Source of the DNA: Rhizobiales bacterium IMCC20636
GTDB lineage: Bacteria; Pseudomonadota; Alphaproteobacteria; Rhizobiales; GCA-2746425
Assembly (NCBI GenBank): GCA_016865015.1
Contig: CP018226.1
Span: 4,185,001-4,249,000 of the forward strand
Direction: 5' to 3'
Length of the DNA: 64,000 nt
Position numbers and translations under genes: made by a program. Under the pieces are notes generated by a model, which did not search any database, was not told the DNA's origin, and saw only the letters and a list, made by a program, of their open reading frames with translations. This document shows, piece after piece, positions 27,297 to 36,487 of this stretch. Position 1 is the stretch's first letter, and each line of letters starts with the position of its first letter.

Positions 27297-28237
27297 TGGC
27301 TGATGAACCGGTCGTAGCCATTGTCGGAGCTGGCCTTGTCGGCTCCGGCTGGGCGCTGGTGTTTGCGCGAGCGGGTCTGAAAACGCGGGTCTATGACCCG
27401 CAACCGGAAACCCGCAACAAGCTGATCCCCTGGATGCAAGAGGCGGTGCGCGATCTGGCTGAAGCCGGACTGGTCGACAATCCGGAAACTCTGCTGGGAC
27501 ACCTAACGGTGGTCGACACGCTGGGCGCCGCGCTGCGCGGTGCCAGCTATGTGCAGGAATCGGTGTTTGAGACGGTCGAGGCCAAGACTGCGGTCTGCGC
27601 CCAGATCGATGCTGAAATGGACGCGGGCACGCTGGTCGGCTCCTCATCCTCCGGCATTCCGGCGTCACGTTTTACGGAAGGCTGTCGCAACCGGGCCCAA
27701 TTCATGATTGCCCATCCTGTGAACCCGCCACATCTGATTCCGCTGGTGGAGCTGGTGCCCGCCCCCTGGACTGACCCGGATGCGGTTACCAAAGCGCGTG
27801 CCTTGATGGAACGAGTCGGTCAGGTGCCGGTCACGGTCGAGCGCGAGATTGACGGGTTTATCCTGAACCGGCTGCAGGGCGCTTTGCTCAATGAAGCCTG
27901 GGCGCTTTACGATGAAGGCTATGCCAATCTTGCTGATATCGACGCGACCGTTTCCCACGGGCTTGGCCTGCGCTGGGCCTTCATGGGGCCGTTCGAGACG
28001 ATTGATCTGAATGCACCCGGCGGCATCGTTGATTACGCCAAGCGGCTGGGATCGATGTATCATCAGATGGCGACAGATCGCAGTCCGAAAGCGTGGCCTG
28101 ACGAGACCGTGCTCAAGGCCGGGGCGGAACGTCGCGCCAACCTTGACCAGGATGCACTGGCAGAGCGCCGCAACTGGCGCGACCAGAAACTGATGCAACT
28201 CACTGCCTTCAAGAAAAAAGCAGGATTGGCGGACTGA
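27296..28237 (+). CDS. 3-hydroxyacyl-CoA dehydrogenase-type oxidoreductase (gulonate/carnitine dehydrogenase-like)
   Basis: A 313-residue NAD-dependent enzyme. The Rossmann motif is VGAGLVGSGWA at 11-21 with VYDPQ at the second strand's end. The catalytic histidine lies in FMIAHPVNPPHLIPLVELVPA. The length of about 310 residues is that of lambda-crystallin/L-gulonate 3-dehydrogenase and carnitine 3-dehydrogenase rather than fatty-acid HADs. A hydroxy-acid of sugar origin is the likely substrate. Confidence 0.9.
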   Translation: MADEPVVAIVGAGLVGSGWALVFARAGLKTRVYDPQPETRNKLIPWMQEAVRDLAEAGLVDNPETLLGHLTVVDTLGAALRGASYVQESVFETVEAKTAVCAQIDAEMDAGTLVGSSSSGIPASRFTEGCRNRAQFMIAHPVNPPHLIPLVELVPAPWTDPDAVTKARALMERVGQVPVTVEREIDGFILNRLQGALLNEAWALYDEGYANLADIDATVSHGLGLRWAFMGPFETIDLNAPGGIVDYAKRLGSMYHQMATDRSPKAWPDETVLKAGAERRANLDQDALAERRNWRDQKLMQLTAFKKKAGLAD

Positions 28238-28297
28238 TTCAGCCCGCCGAGCCTTCCACGGACTGTCCAGGAATCCAACTTGCAAAGTATAAAAGCC

Positions 28298-29629
28298 ATG
28301 ACGATTACACATTTGAAAACCGCCAGATCCGCCAATGACCGCGCGGAAGACGATGCCAAGGTTCGCGCCGTGGTCGAAACGACGCTTCAGGATATCGAAG
28401 CACGTGGCGATCTGGCCGTGCGCGAGCTGAGTGAAAAGTTCGACAATTATTCGCCGCCTGCTTTCCGCCTCAGCGCAAGCGACATTGAAGCGATTGTCTC
28501 GAAAGTGACGACGCGTGAAATGGCCGACATCGAGTTTGCTCAGAAACAGGTGAGAAACTTCGCGCAGGCCCAACGCGACAGCATGCTCGACATCGAGGTC
28601 GAAACCCTGCCCGGCGTGATTTTGGGCCACAAGAACATTCCGGTGCAATCGGTGGGCTGCTATGTGCCCGGCGGCAAGTTTCCGATGGTCGCGAGCGCAC
28701 ATATGTCTGTGGTGACGGCTTCCGTTGCCAAGGTGCCGCGCATCATCGCCGCGACGCCGCCCTTCAAGGGCGAGCCGAACCCCGGCGTGATTGCCGCCAT
28801 TCACAAAGGCGGTGCACATGAGATTTACGTGATGGGCGGCATTCAGGCCGTCGGTGCGATGGCTATTGGAACCCAGACCATCGATCCGGTGCATATGCTT
28901 GTCGGCCCGGGCAATGCGTTTGTGGCCGAGGCCAAACGCCAGCTCTTTGGTCGCGTCGGAATCGACCTGTTTGCAGGCCCGACCGAAACCATGATCATCG
29001 CCGATGAAACCGCAGCTGACGCAGAATTGTGCGCCACCGACCTGCTGGGTCAGGCCGAGCATGGCTATAACAGCCCCTGTGTTCTGGTCACCAACTCGCG
29101 CAAGCTGGCCGAGGATACGATGGATGAAATCGAGCGTTTGCTGGAGATTTTACCGACAGCCGAAACCGCACGCACAAGCTGGAAAGATTATGGCGAGGTG
29201 ATCGTCTGCGATACGTACGAGGAGATGCTGGACGTGGCCAATGACATCGCGTCTGAGCATGTGCAGGTCATGACCCGTCAGGATGACTGGTTCCTGGAAA
29301 ACATGCATTCCTACGGCGCGCTGTTCCTTGGCCCACGCACCAATGTCGCCAATGGTGACAAGGTGATCGGCACCAACCACACGCTCCCCACCAAAAAGGC
29401 CGGGCGCTATACTGGCGGGCTGTGGGTCGGCAAATATCTGAAAACCCATTCTTATCAGCGCATCACCACAGATGAGGCCGCCACCATGATCGGCGAATAT
29501 GGCTCGCGTCTGTGCATGCTGGAAGGCTTTGTCGGCCATGCCGAGCAATGCAATGTCCGTGTCCGGCGTTATGGCGGGCTGAATATCCCCTATGGTGAAG
29601 GCGCACCTTATCGGGAAGCTGCAGAGTGA
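28298..29629 (+). CDS. HisD-family dehydrogenase (sulfopropanediol 3-dehydrogenase HpsN-like)
   Basis: A 443-residue zinc-dependent, NAD-linked dehydrogenase of the histidinol dehydrogenase family. Residues matching the HisD site are visible: Q and H in LGQAEHG, E-H in ASEHVQV, D in GDKVIGTNH, and E/H in [11 protein letters not shown] biosynthetic HisD would not be expected in a sugar operon with a LacI regulator. Family members in such settings are often called HpsN, which oxidises 2,3-dihydroxypropanesulfonate. ATG at 28298 is used. The substrate is a terminal alcohol oxidised to an acid; its identity is open. Confidence 0.85.
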   Translation: MTITHLKTARSANDRAEDDAKVRAVVETTLQDIEARGDLAVRELSEKFDNYSPPAFRLSASDIEAIVSKVTTREMADIEFAQKQVRNFAQAQRDSMLDIEVETLPGVILGHKNIPVQSVGCYVPGGKFPMVASAHMSVVTASVAKVPRIIAATPPFKGEPNPGVIAAIHKGGAHEIYVMGGIQAVGAMAIGTQTIDPVHMLVGPGNAFVAEAKRQLFGRVGIDLFAGPTETMIIADETAADAELCATDLLGQAEHGYNSPCVLVTNSRKLAEDTMDEIERLLEILPTAETARTSWKDYGEVIVCDTYEEMLDVANDIASEHVQVMTRQDDWFLENMHSYGALFLGPRTNVANGDKVIGTNHTLPTKKAGRYTGGLWVGKYLKTHSYQRITTDEAATMIGEYGSRLCMLEGFVGHAEQCNVRVRRYGGLNIPYGEGAPYREAAE

Positions 29630-30387
29630 GCATCTCCGCACCATCCTTTGACCTGTCTGGCCGCACCGCACTGGTTACCGGCGCGGGGCGTGGCATCGGT
29701 CTGGCCATTGCCGAGGCGCTGGCCGCCTCGGGGGCCGAAGTGGTGCTGTGCGCACGCAGCGGCGACGAAATTGAGGCTGCAGCAGAGCGGATCAGGGCGG
29801 CGGGTTATAGCGCCAGCGCCCTTGCTCTTGATGTAACGGATGTCGAGGCGGTCCAGGCAGAGATTGCGCAACGCAACGCCTTCGATATTTTCGTCAACAA
29901 TGCCGGCACCAACCGACCGAAACCTTTGACGGAAGTGACGCTGGACGATTACGACGCCGTTCTGGGCCTGAATTTGCGTGCTGCGATCTTTGCGGCGCAA
30001 GCTGTCAGCGCCCGCATGCTGAAAGACAAGCGTCCCGGCTCCATCATCAACATGTCCTCGCAAATGGGTCATGTCGGCGGCCGGAACCGAACGCTTTATT
30101 GCGCGTCAAAATGGGGCCTGGAAGGGTTCACCAAGGCGCTTGCGATCGAGCTTGCGCCACATCAGATCCGGGTCAACACAATCTGCCCGACCTTTGTGCG
30201 CACCCCGATGACAGCGCCGTTTTTCGAAGACGCGGCCTTCGCATCAGAGGTGCTGACCAAAATCCCCATGGGGCGTGTCGGGGATGTATCGGACATCACC
30301 GGCGCAGCCATCTATCTGGCCTCGGACAATGCGCGGATGGTGACCGGCAGTGCGATGATGGTCGATGGCGGATGGACGGCGCAATAG
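29626..30387 (+). CDS. SDR-family oxidoreductase
   Basis: A 253-residue classical short-chain dehydrogenase. TGAGRGIG is near 18-25, NNAG at about 89-92, catalytic serine in INMSSQMG and YCASK at about 158-162. The C-terminus ends [10 protein letters not shown]. It starts with GTG in a GTGA overlap with the HisD-like gene, so it is coupled to it. It probably acts on the same or a neighbouring intermediate. A near copy of its last codons recurs at 34093. Confidence 0.92.
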   Translation: MSISAPSFDLSGRTALVTGAGRGIGLAIAEALAASGAEVVLCARSGDEIEAAAERIRAAGYSASALALDVTDVEAVQAEIAQRNAFDIFVNNAGTNRPKPLTEVTLDDYDAVLGLNLRAAIFAAQAVSARMLKDKRPGSIINMSSQMGHVGGRNRTLYCASKWGLEGFTKALAIELAPHQIRVNTICPTFVRTPMTAPFFEDAAFASEVLTKIPMGRVGDVSDITGAAIYLASDNARMVTGSAMMVDGGWTAQ

Positions 30388-30398
30388 ACCGATTGCTG

Positions 30399-30467
30399 GT
30401 GGCCTGTGCCTTGCCAGCAAACACGCAAATCCGGTCAAATGCTTCCCCATAAACGAAAATGGCTCTA
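30399..30467 (+). repeat. Solo copy of dispersed element end
   Basis: These 69 bases align without gaps to 63364-63432, with about 62 identical positions by hand. It ends in GGCTCTA like the right end of the 63-kb element. The left end of that element is not found here, so this is a fragment. It lies between two convergent genes. Confidence 0.75.
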
Positions 30468-30493
30468 TTCCAGCTGTTCGCCCTTTGATGTTT

Positions 30494-31237
30494 TCAAGCA
30501 GTTTCGATGGCACCGGTAATCAGGCCGGTGACTTCTTCCGGAGAGGTTTCCGTGACCGGCTTGTCCGCCACCTTTGTGCCTCGGCGCAAGACAACCACCC
30601 GGTCGCAGACCGAAAATACGTCCGGCATCCTGTGACTGATCAGTATGACTGCCAGCCCCGCGCGCTGCAGACGCCGGATCAAATCCAGGACTTCGGCAAC
30701 CTGCCTGACACTGATCGCGGCAGTCGGTTCATCCATGATGACGATATTGGGCTGTGACAGCCTTGTTCGGGCAATCGCAACTGCCTGTCTTTGTCCGCCC
30801 GACATCTGGCGAACCAAATCCTTCGGCCTGGTTTCCGACTTGAGATCGGCAAACAACTCAGCCGCCTGTTCATTCATGGCAGTGCGGTTGAGAAAGCGGA
30901 AGGGACCAATTTTGCGCACGATTTCACGGCCCAGAAATACATTCATGGAGGCTGTAAGATTGTCGCATAATGCAAGGTCCTGATGGACCACCTCAATGCC
31001 CGCATCACGGGCTTCTCTTGGACGCGCAAAATTGACCGGTTTGCCACTGAGGCTGATTGTGCCCGATGTCGGAGGAAAACTGCCTGCAATGATCTTGATC
31101 AGCGTAGATTTTCCTGCGCCATTATCGCCCATCAATCCAAGAACCTGTCCGGCCTCCAGATTGAGGTCAACTCCAGACAGAGCATGAATACCGCCGAAAT
31201 TTTTCGTAATGCCGTTCAGTTCGAGAATGTTCATCAT
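30494..31237 (-). CDS. Sugar ABC importer ATP-binding protein (single-domain, FrcA type)
   Basis: A 247-residue ATPase. GDNGAGKSTLIK is at about 36-47, signature MSGGQRQAVAIAR at about 145-157 and Walker B NIVIMDEPTAA follows. Its length is half that of RbsA, as in fructose importer FrcA, so it must work as a homodimer. It lies 6 bases behind the permease and ends the operon. Confidence 0.94.
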   Translation of the reverse strand: MMNILELNGITKNFGGIHALSGVDLNLEAGQVLGLMGDNGAGKSTLIKIIAGSFPPTSGTISLSGKPVNFARPREARDAGIEVVHQDLALCDNLTASMNVFLGREIVRKIGPFRFLNRTAMNEQAAELFADLKSETRPKDLVRQMSGGQRQAVAIARTRLSQPNIVIMDEPTAAISVRQVAEVLDLIRRLQRAGLAVILISHRMPDVFSVCDRVVVLRRGTKVADKPVTETSPEEVTGLITGAIETA

Positions 31238-31243
31238 GCTGCC

Positions 31244-32269
31244 CTATGCCCGGCTTCGCGACGCGGCATATTGATCGAATGCAACGGCTGCAATAAGGAT
31301 CAGGCCGATCACGATCTGCTGCACAAATGATGAAACATTCATAAGCACCAGGCCATTTCGCAATACACCGATCAGAAGCGCTCCGACGACTGTACCGAAT
31401 ATGCTTCCCACTCCGCCAAAGAGCGAAGTCCCACCGATGACCACAGCCGCGATCACGTCGAGTTCCAATCCCATCCCCGCGACAGCTTCGGCCGAGTTCA
31501 ACCGGGCAGACAAGAGAAAGGCAGCCAGTCCGCAACAGAAGCCAACGATCACATAAACCATAAATGTGACCCGGCGTGTGTTCACACCATTCAGATCGGA
31601 AGCGGCGGAATTTCCGCCGACTGCATAGACGTGCATACCGAAGCGGGTGTGCTTGAGCACAATATGTGCGATTGCGGCAGCCAGAAAGAACATGATGACT
31701 GGTACCGGCACAATACCGATCCGACCCTGCCCCCACCAGGTGTATTCCGGCCTGAAGCCGCTGATCGGGCCACCGCCAGAAAACAACAGGGCTGCCCCTC
31801 GAAACACACTCAGACCACCAAGGGTGACCACGAATGGCGGCACCTTGAGTCTGGTAATGGCCAATCCCTGGAGTGCCCCGCCAATGATTCCCACTGCAAT
31901 CGCTGCAAGAACGGCATAGATGACCGGATTGCCCGTGACCGCTTCCGCGCCAATCGCGAAGCGGTTGTCCAGCCCTCCCTTGAACACATAGGCACCCACC
32001 AACCCGGCAAGGGCTACCAGAGACCCCACGGAGAGATCTATGCCGGCGGTCAAAATCACGAAGGTCATGCCGATCGCAATCAGACCAGATATGGAAACCT
32101 GACGCAAAACGTTCAGAAGGTTCAGGGGATGCAGGAAATTGGGCTGGAGCAGTGCGAAGACCAGGACGAGCCCAACCAGAAAAATTGGCGCAGCGTATCT
32201 TGCTGCCAGCCCAAACCAGTCAGTTCCGGTATCCGGCTCCATTTCGCCAGTTGTGTTGTGCGGGTTCAT
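31244..32269 (-). CDS. Sugar ABC importer permease (RbsC/FrcC type)
   Basis: A 341-residue CUT2 permease with a polar N-terminus of about 20 residues and 8-10 helices. LTAGIDLSVGSLVALAGL and YAVGGNSAASDLNGVNTRRVTF are the family marks. It is the only permease of this importer, so it probably forms a homodimer. Confidence 0.94.
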   Translation of the reverse strand: MNPHNTTGEMEPDTGTDWFGLAARYAAPIFLVGLVLVFALLQPNFLHPLNLLNVLRQVSISGLIAIGMTFVILTAGIDLSVGSLVALAGLVGAYVFKGGLDNRFAIGAEAVTGNPVIYAVLAAIAVGIIGGALQGLAITRLKVPPFVVTLGGLSVFRGAALLFSGGGPISGFRPEYTWWGQGRIGIVPVPVIMFFLAAAIAHIVLKHTRFGMHVYAVGGNSAASDLNGVNTRRVTFMVYVIVGFCCGLAAFLLSARLNSAEAVAGMGLELDVIAAVVIGGTSLFGGVGSIFGTVVGALLIGVLRNGLVLMNVSSFVQQIVIGLILIAAVAFDQYAASRSRA

Positions 32270-32307
32270 ACGCCTTCTCGGGACTATCCATCATGAATTA
32301 CGATCAA

Positions 32308-32336
32308 GGCCCACCACCCTTGTGCGGTGGCGGGCC
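32308..32336 (-). promoter_or_regulatory. Intercistronic hairpin behind binding-protein gene
   Basis: GGCCCACCACC at 32308-32318 pairs with 32326-32336 across a seven-base loop; one position is a G-U pair in the transcript. It sits between the binding-protein and permease genes. There is no T-run, so it fits stabilisation or partial termination. Confidence 0.65.
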
Positions 32337-32355
32337 TGTGGTTTGCCAAGTGAAA

Positions 32356-33303
32356 TCAGTTGAGTTCCGAAAGACGTTCGGCCTTGTCAATGTTGTCCTT
32401 GGTAATCGCAAATGGCTCTAGCAGAACCAATGGTTCCGGCGATGTTCCGTTGCGCAGGAAGTTGACCAGCGCCTGCAATGCAAGACGGCTTTGACCACCT
32501 GGGGTCTGCTCGATGGTTGCAGTCAAACCACCGTCACGCACGCTTGCCAGAGCTTCCGGGAGCGCGTCAAATCCGAGAATTGCAATATCCAGCCCCATTT
32601 CCTGTGTAACCTGCAGTGCACCAAGCGCCATATCATCATTGGCTGCCACAATCACATCGGGGGGCGAATCCAGTCCGGCCAGTATTGATTCTGTGACCGA
32701 TGCGCCTTCTTCGCGAGCGAAGTTTGCCGTTTGCTCGGCCACAAAGACATATTTGTCCGACATGGAATCCAGAATGTTGTGGACACCCTTGTTGCGGTCG
32801 ATAGCCGGGCTCGCTCCCGGTTGCCCCTGAAGATTGACGATGGTTGCGCCATCCGGGAAGAGTTTGATGATGAGTTTTGCCTGCGCCTCGCCGCCGATCA
32901 CATTATCAGCGCCAACATGGCCAAGGACCCCTTCCACGCCTTCTACGCGCCGATCGATCGTCATGACCGGAATTCCAGCATCGATCACCTGTTTGACACC
33001 GGGTGCCAGGGCGACTGAATCAAGTGGACTGATGACCACGCCACTCACCTGGTTTATGATGGCAGCCTCAAGTTCAGCTGTTTGTTTGGGCGCCGAGTTC
33101 TGACCATCCTGGTTGATGACCTCAATGCCACCAAGCGCTTCTGCTTCGGCATTGAGCGCATTTTGCATATGGACAAAGAACGGAAATCCGAGGCTCGGCA
33201 TTGACGTGACGATTTTCAAATCCTGTGCCTGCACAGGAGTCGTTGAAATCATCGCAGCAGCAACTGCAGAAACAATTCCGGACATAATTCGAAATTTAAT
33301 CAT
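32356..33303 (-). CDS. Periplasmic sugar-binding protein (ribose/fructose type)
   Basis: A 315-residue periplasmic protein with a signal peptide cleaved near VQAQD at about 26-27. The type-I fold shows in IVTSMPSLGFPFFVHMQNAL, VVISPLDSVALAPGVKQVIDAGIPVMTIDRRV and VAANDDMALGALQVTQEMG. GGGAGGAAA precedes ATG. It is the first gene of a three-gene importer operon with no regulator in sight. A monosaccharide ligand is likely. Confidence 0.94.
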   Translation of the reverse strand: MIKFRIMSGIVSAVAAAMISTTPVQAQDLKIVTSMPSLGFPFFVHMQNALNAEAEALGGIEVINQDGQNSAPKQTAELEAAIINQVSGVVISPLDSVALAPGVKQVIDAGIPVMTIDRRVEGVEGVLGHVGADNVIGGEAQAKLIIKLFPDGATIVNLQGQPGASPAIDRNKGVHNILDSMSDKYVFVAEQTANFAREEGASVTESILAGLDSPPDVIVAANDDMALGALQVTQEMGLDIAILGFDALPEALASVRDGGLTATIEQTPGGQSRLALQALVNFLRNGTSPEPLVLLEPFAITKDNIDKAERLSELN

Positions 33304-33908
33304 ATTTTCCTCCCAGAAAAAGCGAATAGAGAATTTTATTTTTCTTCAATTGGCCAGTTGTTCCCAAACATTCGAGAACAGGCATAACGTTAGGTAATCC
33401 AATCAACTGTTGCAACCCAATTTATTCTGTCGACACCGCGTTGTCATACAGACTGGAAAATTGCTGCAACAGGACTGTGGGCAGTTCAATCCATCTTCAT
33501 GGCGGTGTCTTCATTCGTTGCAGTTTTCGATCATGCTGAACACAGGAAGTTACTTTCAGCATGGCAATGGGAGCATTTTTCATCAATCTGAATCACAGCC
33601 AAAAACCCTTAATTCTGATGAAAATGGTTCCAATAAAGACGACGTCTTCCGAAGCTGCTTGAAACCAAAAACTTCAGGGTGCCGTCTAATGAATTTACTT
33701 GAATTGCTGCAGTGCATTCTCTTTATCGCCAATCAATCTGTGGCATGGCAGCCCCAGACCAATGGAAGCCCCAAATCCATGTAGGACTGCCATCGCGGCC
33801 GATAAGATGGGACACTCAAATCACTGAATTCGATCCAGAAATCCCGCTTGTATGCTTTGTGTATAATTGTATTTGTCAGCCAACACATCTCGGCAACCAC
33901 AAGCAGAT
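33304..33908. other. Gene-poor stretch with one inverted repeat
   Basis: About 600 bases of noncoding appearance upstream of the binding-protein gene. It holds a 9-base inverted repeat, CATGCTGAA/TTCAGCATG, at 33532-33540 and 33555-33563. A short open frame of 124 codons begins at 33410 but has no recognisable family or ribosome site. The importer's promoter must lie near 33310-33400. Confidence 0.5.
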
Positions 33909-34091
33909 TCAACATATCGTTCGCATTGCAATATCCTTAGTGGGGATGGCATCGACGTCCGCCTGAAGCTTGGTACGCAGTGATGTTCCAAGTTTGGCAG
34001 GGTCGTTTGAGAAAAGCGTCGGATTGCTTGCCACCAGGGTCACGGTCTTGCGCGGATAGGCTTGGGCGATTTCACCCGCCAGTTCCCGCAT
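33909..34091 (-). pseudogene. Fragment of FAD-dependent NADH/quinone oxidoreductase (FSP1/AIFM2-like)
   Basis: A 60-codon frame whose first 40 residues look like the middle of an FSP1/Ndh-like flavoprotein: ELAGEIAQAYPRKTVTLVAS and DPAKLGTSLRTKL match the part around the NADH-binding site. The preceding FAD domain and the rest of the C-terminus are absent. It is therefore a remnant, cut on both sides. Recognition is from memory of the family pattern. Confidence 0.55.
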
Positions 34092-34092
34092 C

Positions 34093-34119
34093 GTGGATGA
34101 CGGCTGGACGGCGCAATAA
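34093..34119 (+). pseudogene. 3' end remnant of a short-chain dehydrogenase gene
   Basis: The bases read V-D-D-G-W-T-A-Q-stop, nearly the same as the end of the intact dehydrogenase at 29626-30387 (VDGGWTAQ). DNA similarity extends a few bases past the stop. It abuts the flavoprotein fragment on the other strand, so this is a scar of a rearrangement. Confidence 0.5.
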
Positions 34120-34172
34120 ATCGAATGCGTTTAGCGCAATCCGAGGCTTTCGGCATCGGGTCGCCTTGTCGG

Positions 34173-34775
34173 CTAGGCCAGCTTCACGCGCAGATTTTCA
34201 ATTTCTGCGGCCATGTCTTCGCTCAGCTGAGCAAAGTCCTTGGCCGCCATGCCCTGATGCAAAGCCAGCCGCAGGGCTGTGACATTGGCCTGAAAGCGGC
34301 GCGCCAGCCGGTCGGGGTCTGCATCATCTGCCAGTTCTCCGGCCTCTTTGGCCGCGGCAAAGACGGCAGCAAATTCGTTTTGGATCGCGGTCAGATAGTC
34401 CCGTGTCATGGCGGCGATAGTCGGGTCTGTCGCACGCGTATCGATCAGGGTTTTTGTCAACATGCAGGCCTGGCGCGACATGTCGTTGGGCGCCAGCCGG
34501 GCATAGGCGCGCAAATGATCGGCCATCGCCTCCAGCGGCGAGGCCGCGCGTGCCACCTGCTCGCGAAATCCAGAGCGAGATTGCGCAAAGTATCGTTCCA
34601 GCGCCAGCAGATAGAGTTTTTCTTTCGACGTGAACGCCGCATAGATGCTGCCGGGTTTCATCGCCAGCTTCGCCTCAAGATCCTTGAGTGACGTGGCGTG
34701 AAACCCTTTTTGCCAGAACAGAGCCATGGCCGCATCGATGGCAGTATCACGATCATAGGGCGCAGAACGGGACAT
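34173..34775 (-). CDS. TetR-family transcriptional regulator
   Basis: A 200-residue repressor. The helix-turn-helix is in ALFWQKGFHATSLKDLEAKLAMKPGSIYAAFTSKEKLY, and the C-terminal half is the helical TetR ligand domain. It lies 2 bases behind the DsbA-type gene as last gene of the operon. It probably binds the two palindromes at 36232-36272, upstream of the operon that includes itself. Confidence 0.92.
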   Translation of the reverse strand: MSRSAPYDRDTAIDAAMALFWQKGFHATSLKDLEAKLAMKPGSIYAAFTSKEKLYLLALERYFAQSRSGFREQVARAASPLEAMADHLRAYARLAPNDMSRQACMLTKTLIDTRATDPTIAAMTRDYLTAIQNEFAAVFAAAKEAGELADDADPDRLARRFQANVTALRLALHQGMAAKDFAQLSEDMAAEIENLRVKLA

Positions 34776-34777
34776 GG

Positions 34778-35422
34778 TCAGGCCGTCTCTTTGGCCAGTT
34801 GCTTCAAAATATTGCTGTAGTTCTCCACTCCTTGCGCGCCCGTGACAAGGTGCTGGCGATCGAACACCATGGCCGGTACGCCGCGAATGCCCTGCTTAAT
34901 CCAGAAACTCTGCTCCTGCCGGACTTCGGACGCAAAGCGTTGATCTTCCAGAACCGCCAGTGCTGCATCCCGGTCAAGACCGGTTTCGCCAGCCACATCG
35001 GCCAGAACCGCCTTGTCAGATAGATCACGCCCATCGGTGAAATGCGCGGTGAACAACGCCATTTTCAAATCATGCTGACGGCCCAGTGTATCGGCCCAAT
35101 GCAGCAGTTGATGAGTATTGAAGGTGTTGTGCATGCGCATGTCTTCGGTGAAGCGGAAATCGATATCCAGCTCGGTGCCCAGCGCTGTCATCTGCGCCCG
35201 GCTTTGCGCCGATTGCTCCGCAGTCGAGCCGTATTTCTCGATGATATGCTCGCGGGTGTTCTGCCCCTCGGGCGGCATGTCCGGGTTCAGCTCGAAAGGA
35301 TGCCAGTGGATGTCATGGGCAGTGCCGGTGGCTTCCAGCGCCTGAGCCAGCTGGCGATATCCAATGATGCACCAGGGGCACATCACGTCGGATACGATGT
35401 CGATGCGAAGTGGCGTTGTCAT
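34778..35422 (-). CDS. DsbA-family oxidoreductase (FrnE/2-hydroxychromene isomerase-like)
   Basis: A 214-residue cytoplasmic thioredoxin-fold protein. The active site CPWC is at about 15-18, inside DIVSDVMCPWCIIGYRQL, and the cis-proline region GVPAMVFDRQHLVTGAQ is near the C-terminus. There is no signal peptide, which fits FrnE rather than DsbA. With a CxxC-containing decarboxylase-like partner it suggests a thiol-stress operon. Confidence 0.92.
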   Translation of the reverse strand: MTTPLRIDIVSDVMCPWCIIGYRQLAQALEATGTAHDIHWHPFELNPDMPPEGQNTREHIIEKYGSTAEQSAQSRAQMTALGTELDIDFRFTEDMRMHNTFNTHQLLHWADTLGRQHDLKMALFTAHFTDGRDLSDKAVLADVAGETGLDRDAALAVLEDQRFASEVRQEQSFWIKQGIRGVPAMVFDRQHLVTGAQGVENYSNILKQLAKETA

Positions 35423-35517
35423 GTGAAAGTCCTTTCATCATGTCCTGAAACGCTAAAGCATTTCATGGTCTTGCGGAAGAGTTTTGGGGCGGAGAATTTC
35501 CCGCCCCGAATTCTGGA

Positions 35518-36084
35518 TCATGCAGCGGCCAAAGCAGCTTTTTTCCAGGCGAATTTCTCGAAGACCTGATCGACCGGTGTCTGGGCAAAATGGTTAGTGT
35601 AATTTGACATCAGTTTCTGTGCTGCGCCCAAAATGACTTCCAATATATTGGTCGAGGTAAATCCGGCAGCCAGAAAGGCCTGTGTGTCGGCTTCATCCAC
35701 AAAACCACGATTGCGGATCACCAGCAGAGTAAAATCGCGCAGGGCTTCCAGCTTGGCGGTTGGCAGTGGCGTCTCATTGCGCAGCGCTTCAGTGATCGCG
35801 TCGTCAATTTTCATCATCTTGGCAATGCCAGTGTGCGCTGGAACGCAGTAATGGCAGTTCTGCTCAACGTTCGCCGTTTGCCAGACAACCGTTTTTTCCT
35901 CATCGGTCAGGCTGGTGGCCATGAATTGCTGGTGGGCAAAATTATAAGCCGCCAGCAGGCCCGGTGCATCCGCCATGACAGCATGCAGGCCGGGAATACG
36001 GCCGTTGTTTTTAAAGGATGTTTCCAGATGCGGCTTGGAAGCTTCAGGGGCAGTTTCGATGGTGTGTTTGATAAAGTCAGTCAT
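35518..36084 (-). CDS. Carboxymuconolactone decarboxylase-family protein (AhpD-like)
   Basis: A 188-residue helical protein. The AhpD-type redox motif CHYC with the following histidine (VEQNCHYCVPAHTGIAK) is at about 95-110. Members reduce peroxides or act as alkylhydroperoxidases. It is the first gene of a TetR-controlled operon with the DsbA-like gene 95 bases behind it. Confidence 0.92.
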   Translation of the reverse strand: MTDFIKHTIETAPEASKPHLETSFKNNGRIPGLHAVMADAPGLLAAYNFAHQQFMATSLTDEEKTVVWQTANVEQNCHYCVPAHTGIAKMMKIDDAITEALRNETPLPTAKLEALRDFTLLVIRNRGFVDEADTQAFLAAGFTSTNILEVILGAAQKLMSNYTNHFAQTPVDQVFEKFAWKKAALAAA

Positions 36085-36188
36085 TTGGCTTCCTTGAGAT
36101 TTTTGAAATAGATTGGTTAAAGTCTTGCGTGCTCGATGCCCCGGAGATCCGTGCCCGGCGACCGAATATGCGATTGATCCTCACCGGC

Positions 36189-36213
36189 TTGATGTCATCG
36201 CTGTCCGGTGTTG
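36189..36213 (+). repeat. 25-base dispersed repeat, copy 1
   Basis: TTGATGTCATCGCTGTCCGG and the five bases after it recur exactly at 37584-37608. Looser relatives (sharing TCGCTGTTT and GCGC) lie at 36488-36514 and 38506-38532. All four copies have the same orientation and all flank genes of the accessory region. Confidence 0.7.
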
Positions 36214-36231
36214 ATGGGGAGATAGGTCTGT

Positions 36232-36272
36232 TTGAGTGATCACTCAATAGACAATTTGAGCAATCACTCAAA
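36232..36272. promoter_or_regulatory. Double TetR-type operator
   Basis: TTGAGTGATCACTCAA at 36232-36247 is a perfect 16-base palindrome. A second, near-perfect one, TTTGAGCAATCACTCAAA, follows at 36255-36272. They lie about 150 bases upstream of the AhpD-like gene. This is the form of site bound by TetR-family dimers, and such a regulator is encoded at the end of that operon. Confidence 0.75.
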
Positions 36273-36487
36273 CGTGATGGGACTCTCGCACTGGCCTATC
36301 CGCTTAAAGTGGCCGCAATTTTGGTTTGATGTGGTTTGAGTGTTCAGGCTGACTGGGAAGGAGTGAGGGTTTTGGAAGCAGACTCCATGGCGCACCAACG
36401 GCTACAAACAACCTGACATTCGATGCTTGAAATCAGGTTTGCGCTGTTACTGTCTCTTTGGCCTACCCATCCCTGACAATATGCTGA

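Noticed and set aside
28298-29629. Call as biosynthetic histidinol dehydrogenase hisD.
   Set aside because: The catalytic residues fit, but the context is a LacI-controlled catabolic operon and no other his gene is near.
33410-33784. 124-codon open frame in the gene-poor stretch.
   Set aside because: No ribosome site, no family and an unlikely amino-acid mix; it looks like noncoding DNA read open by chance.
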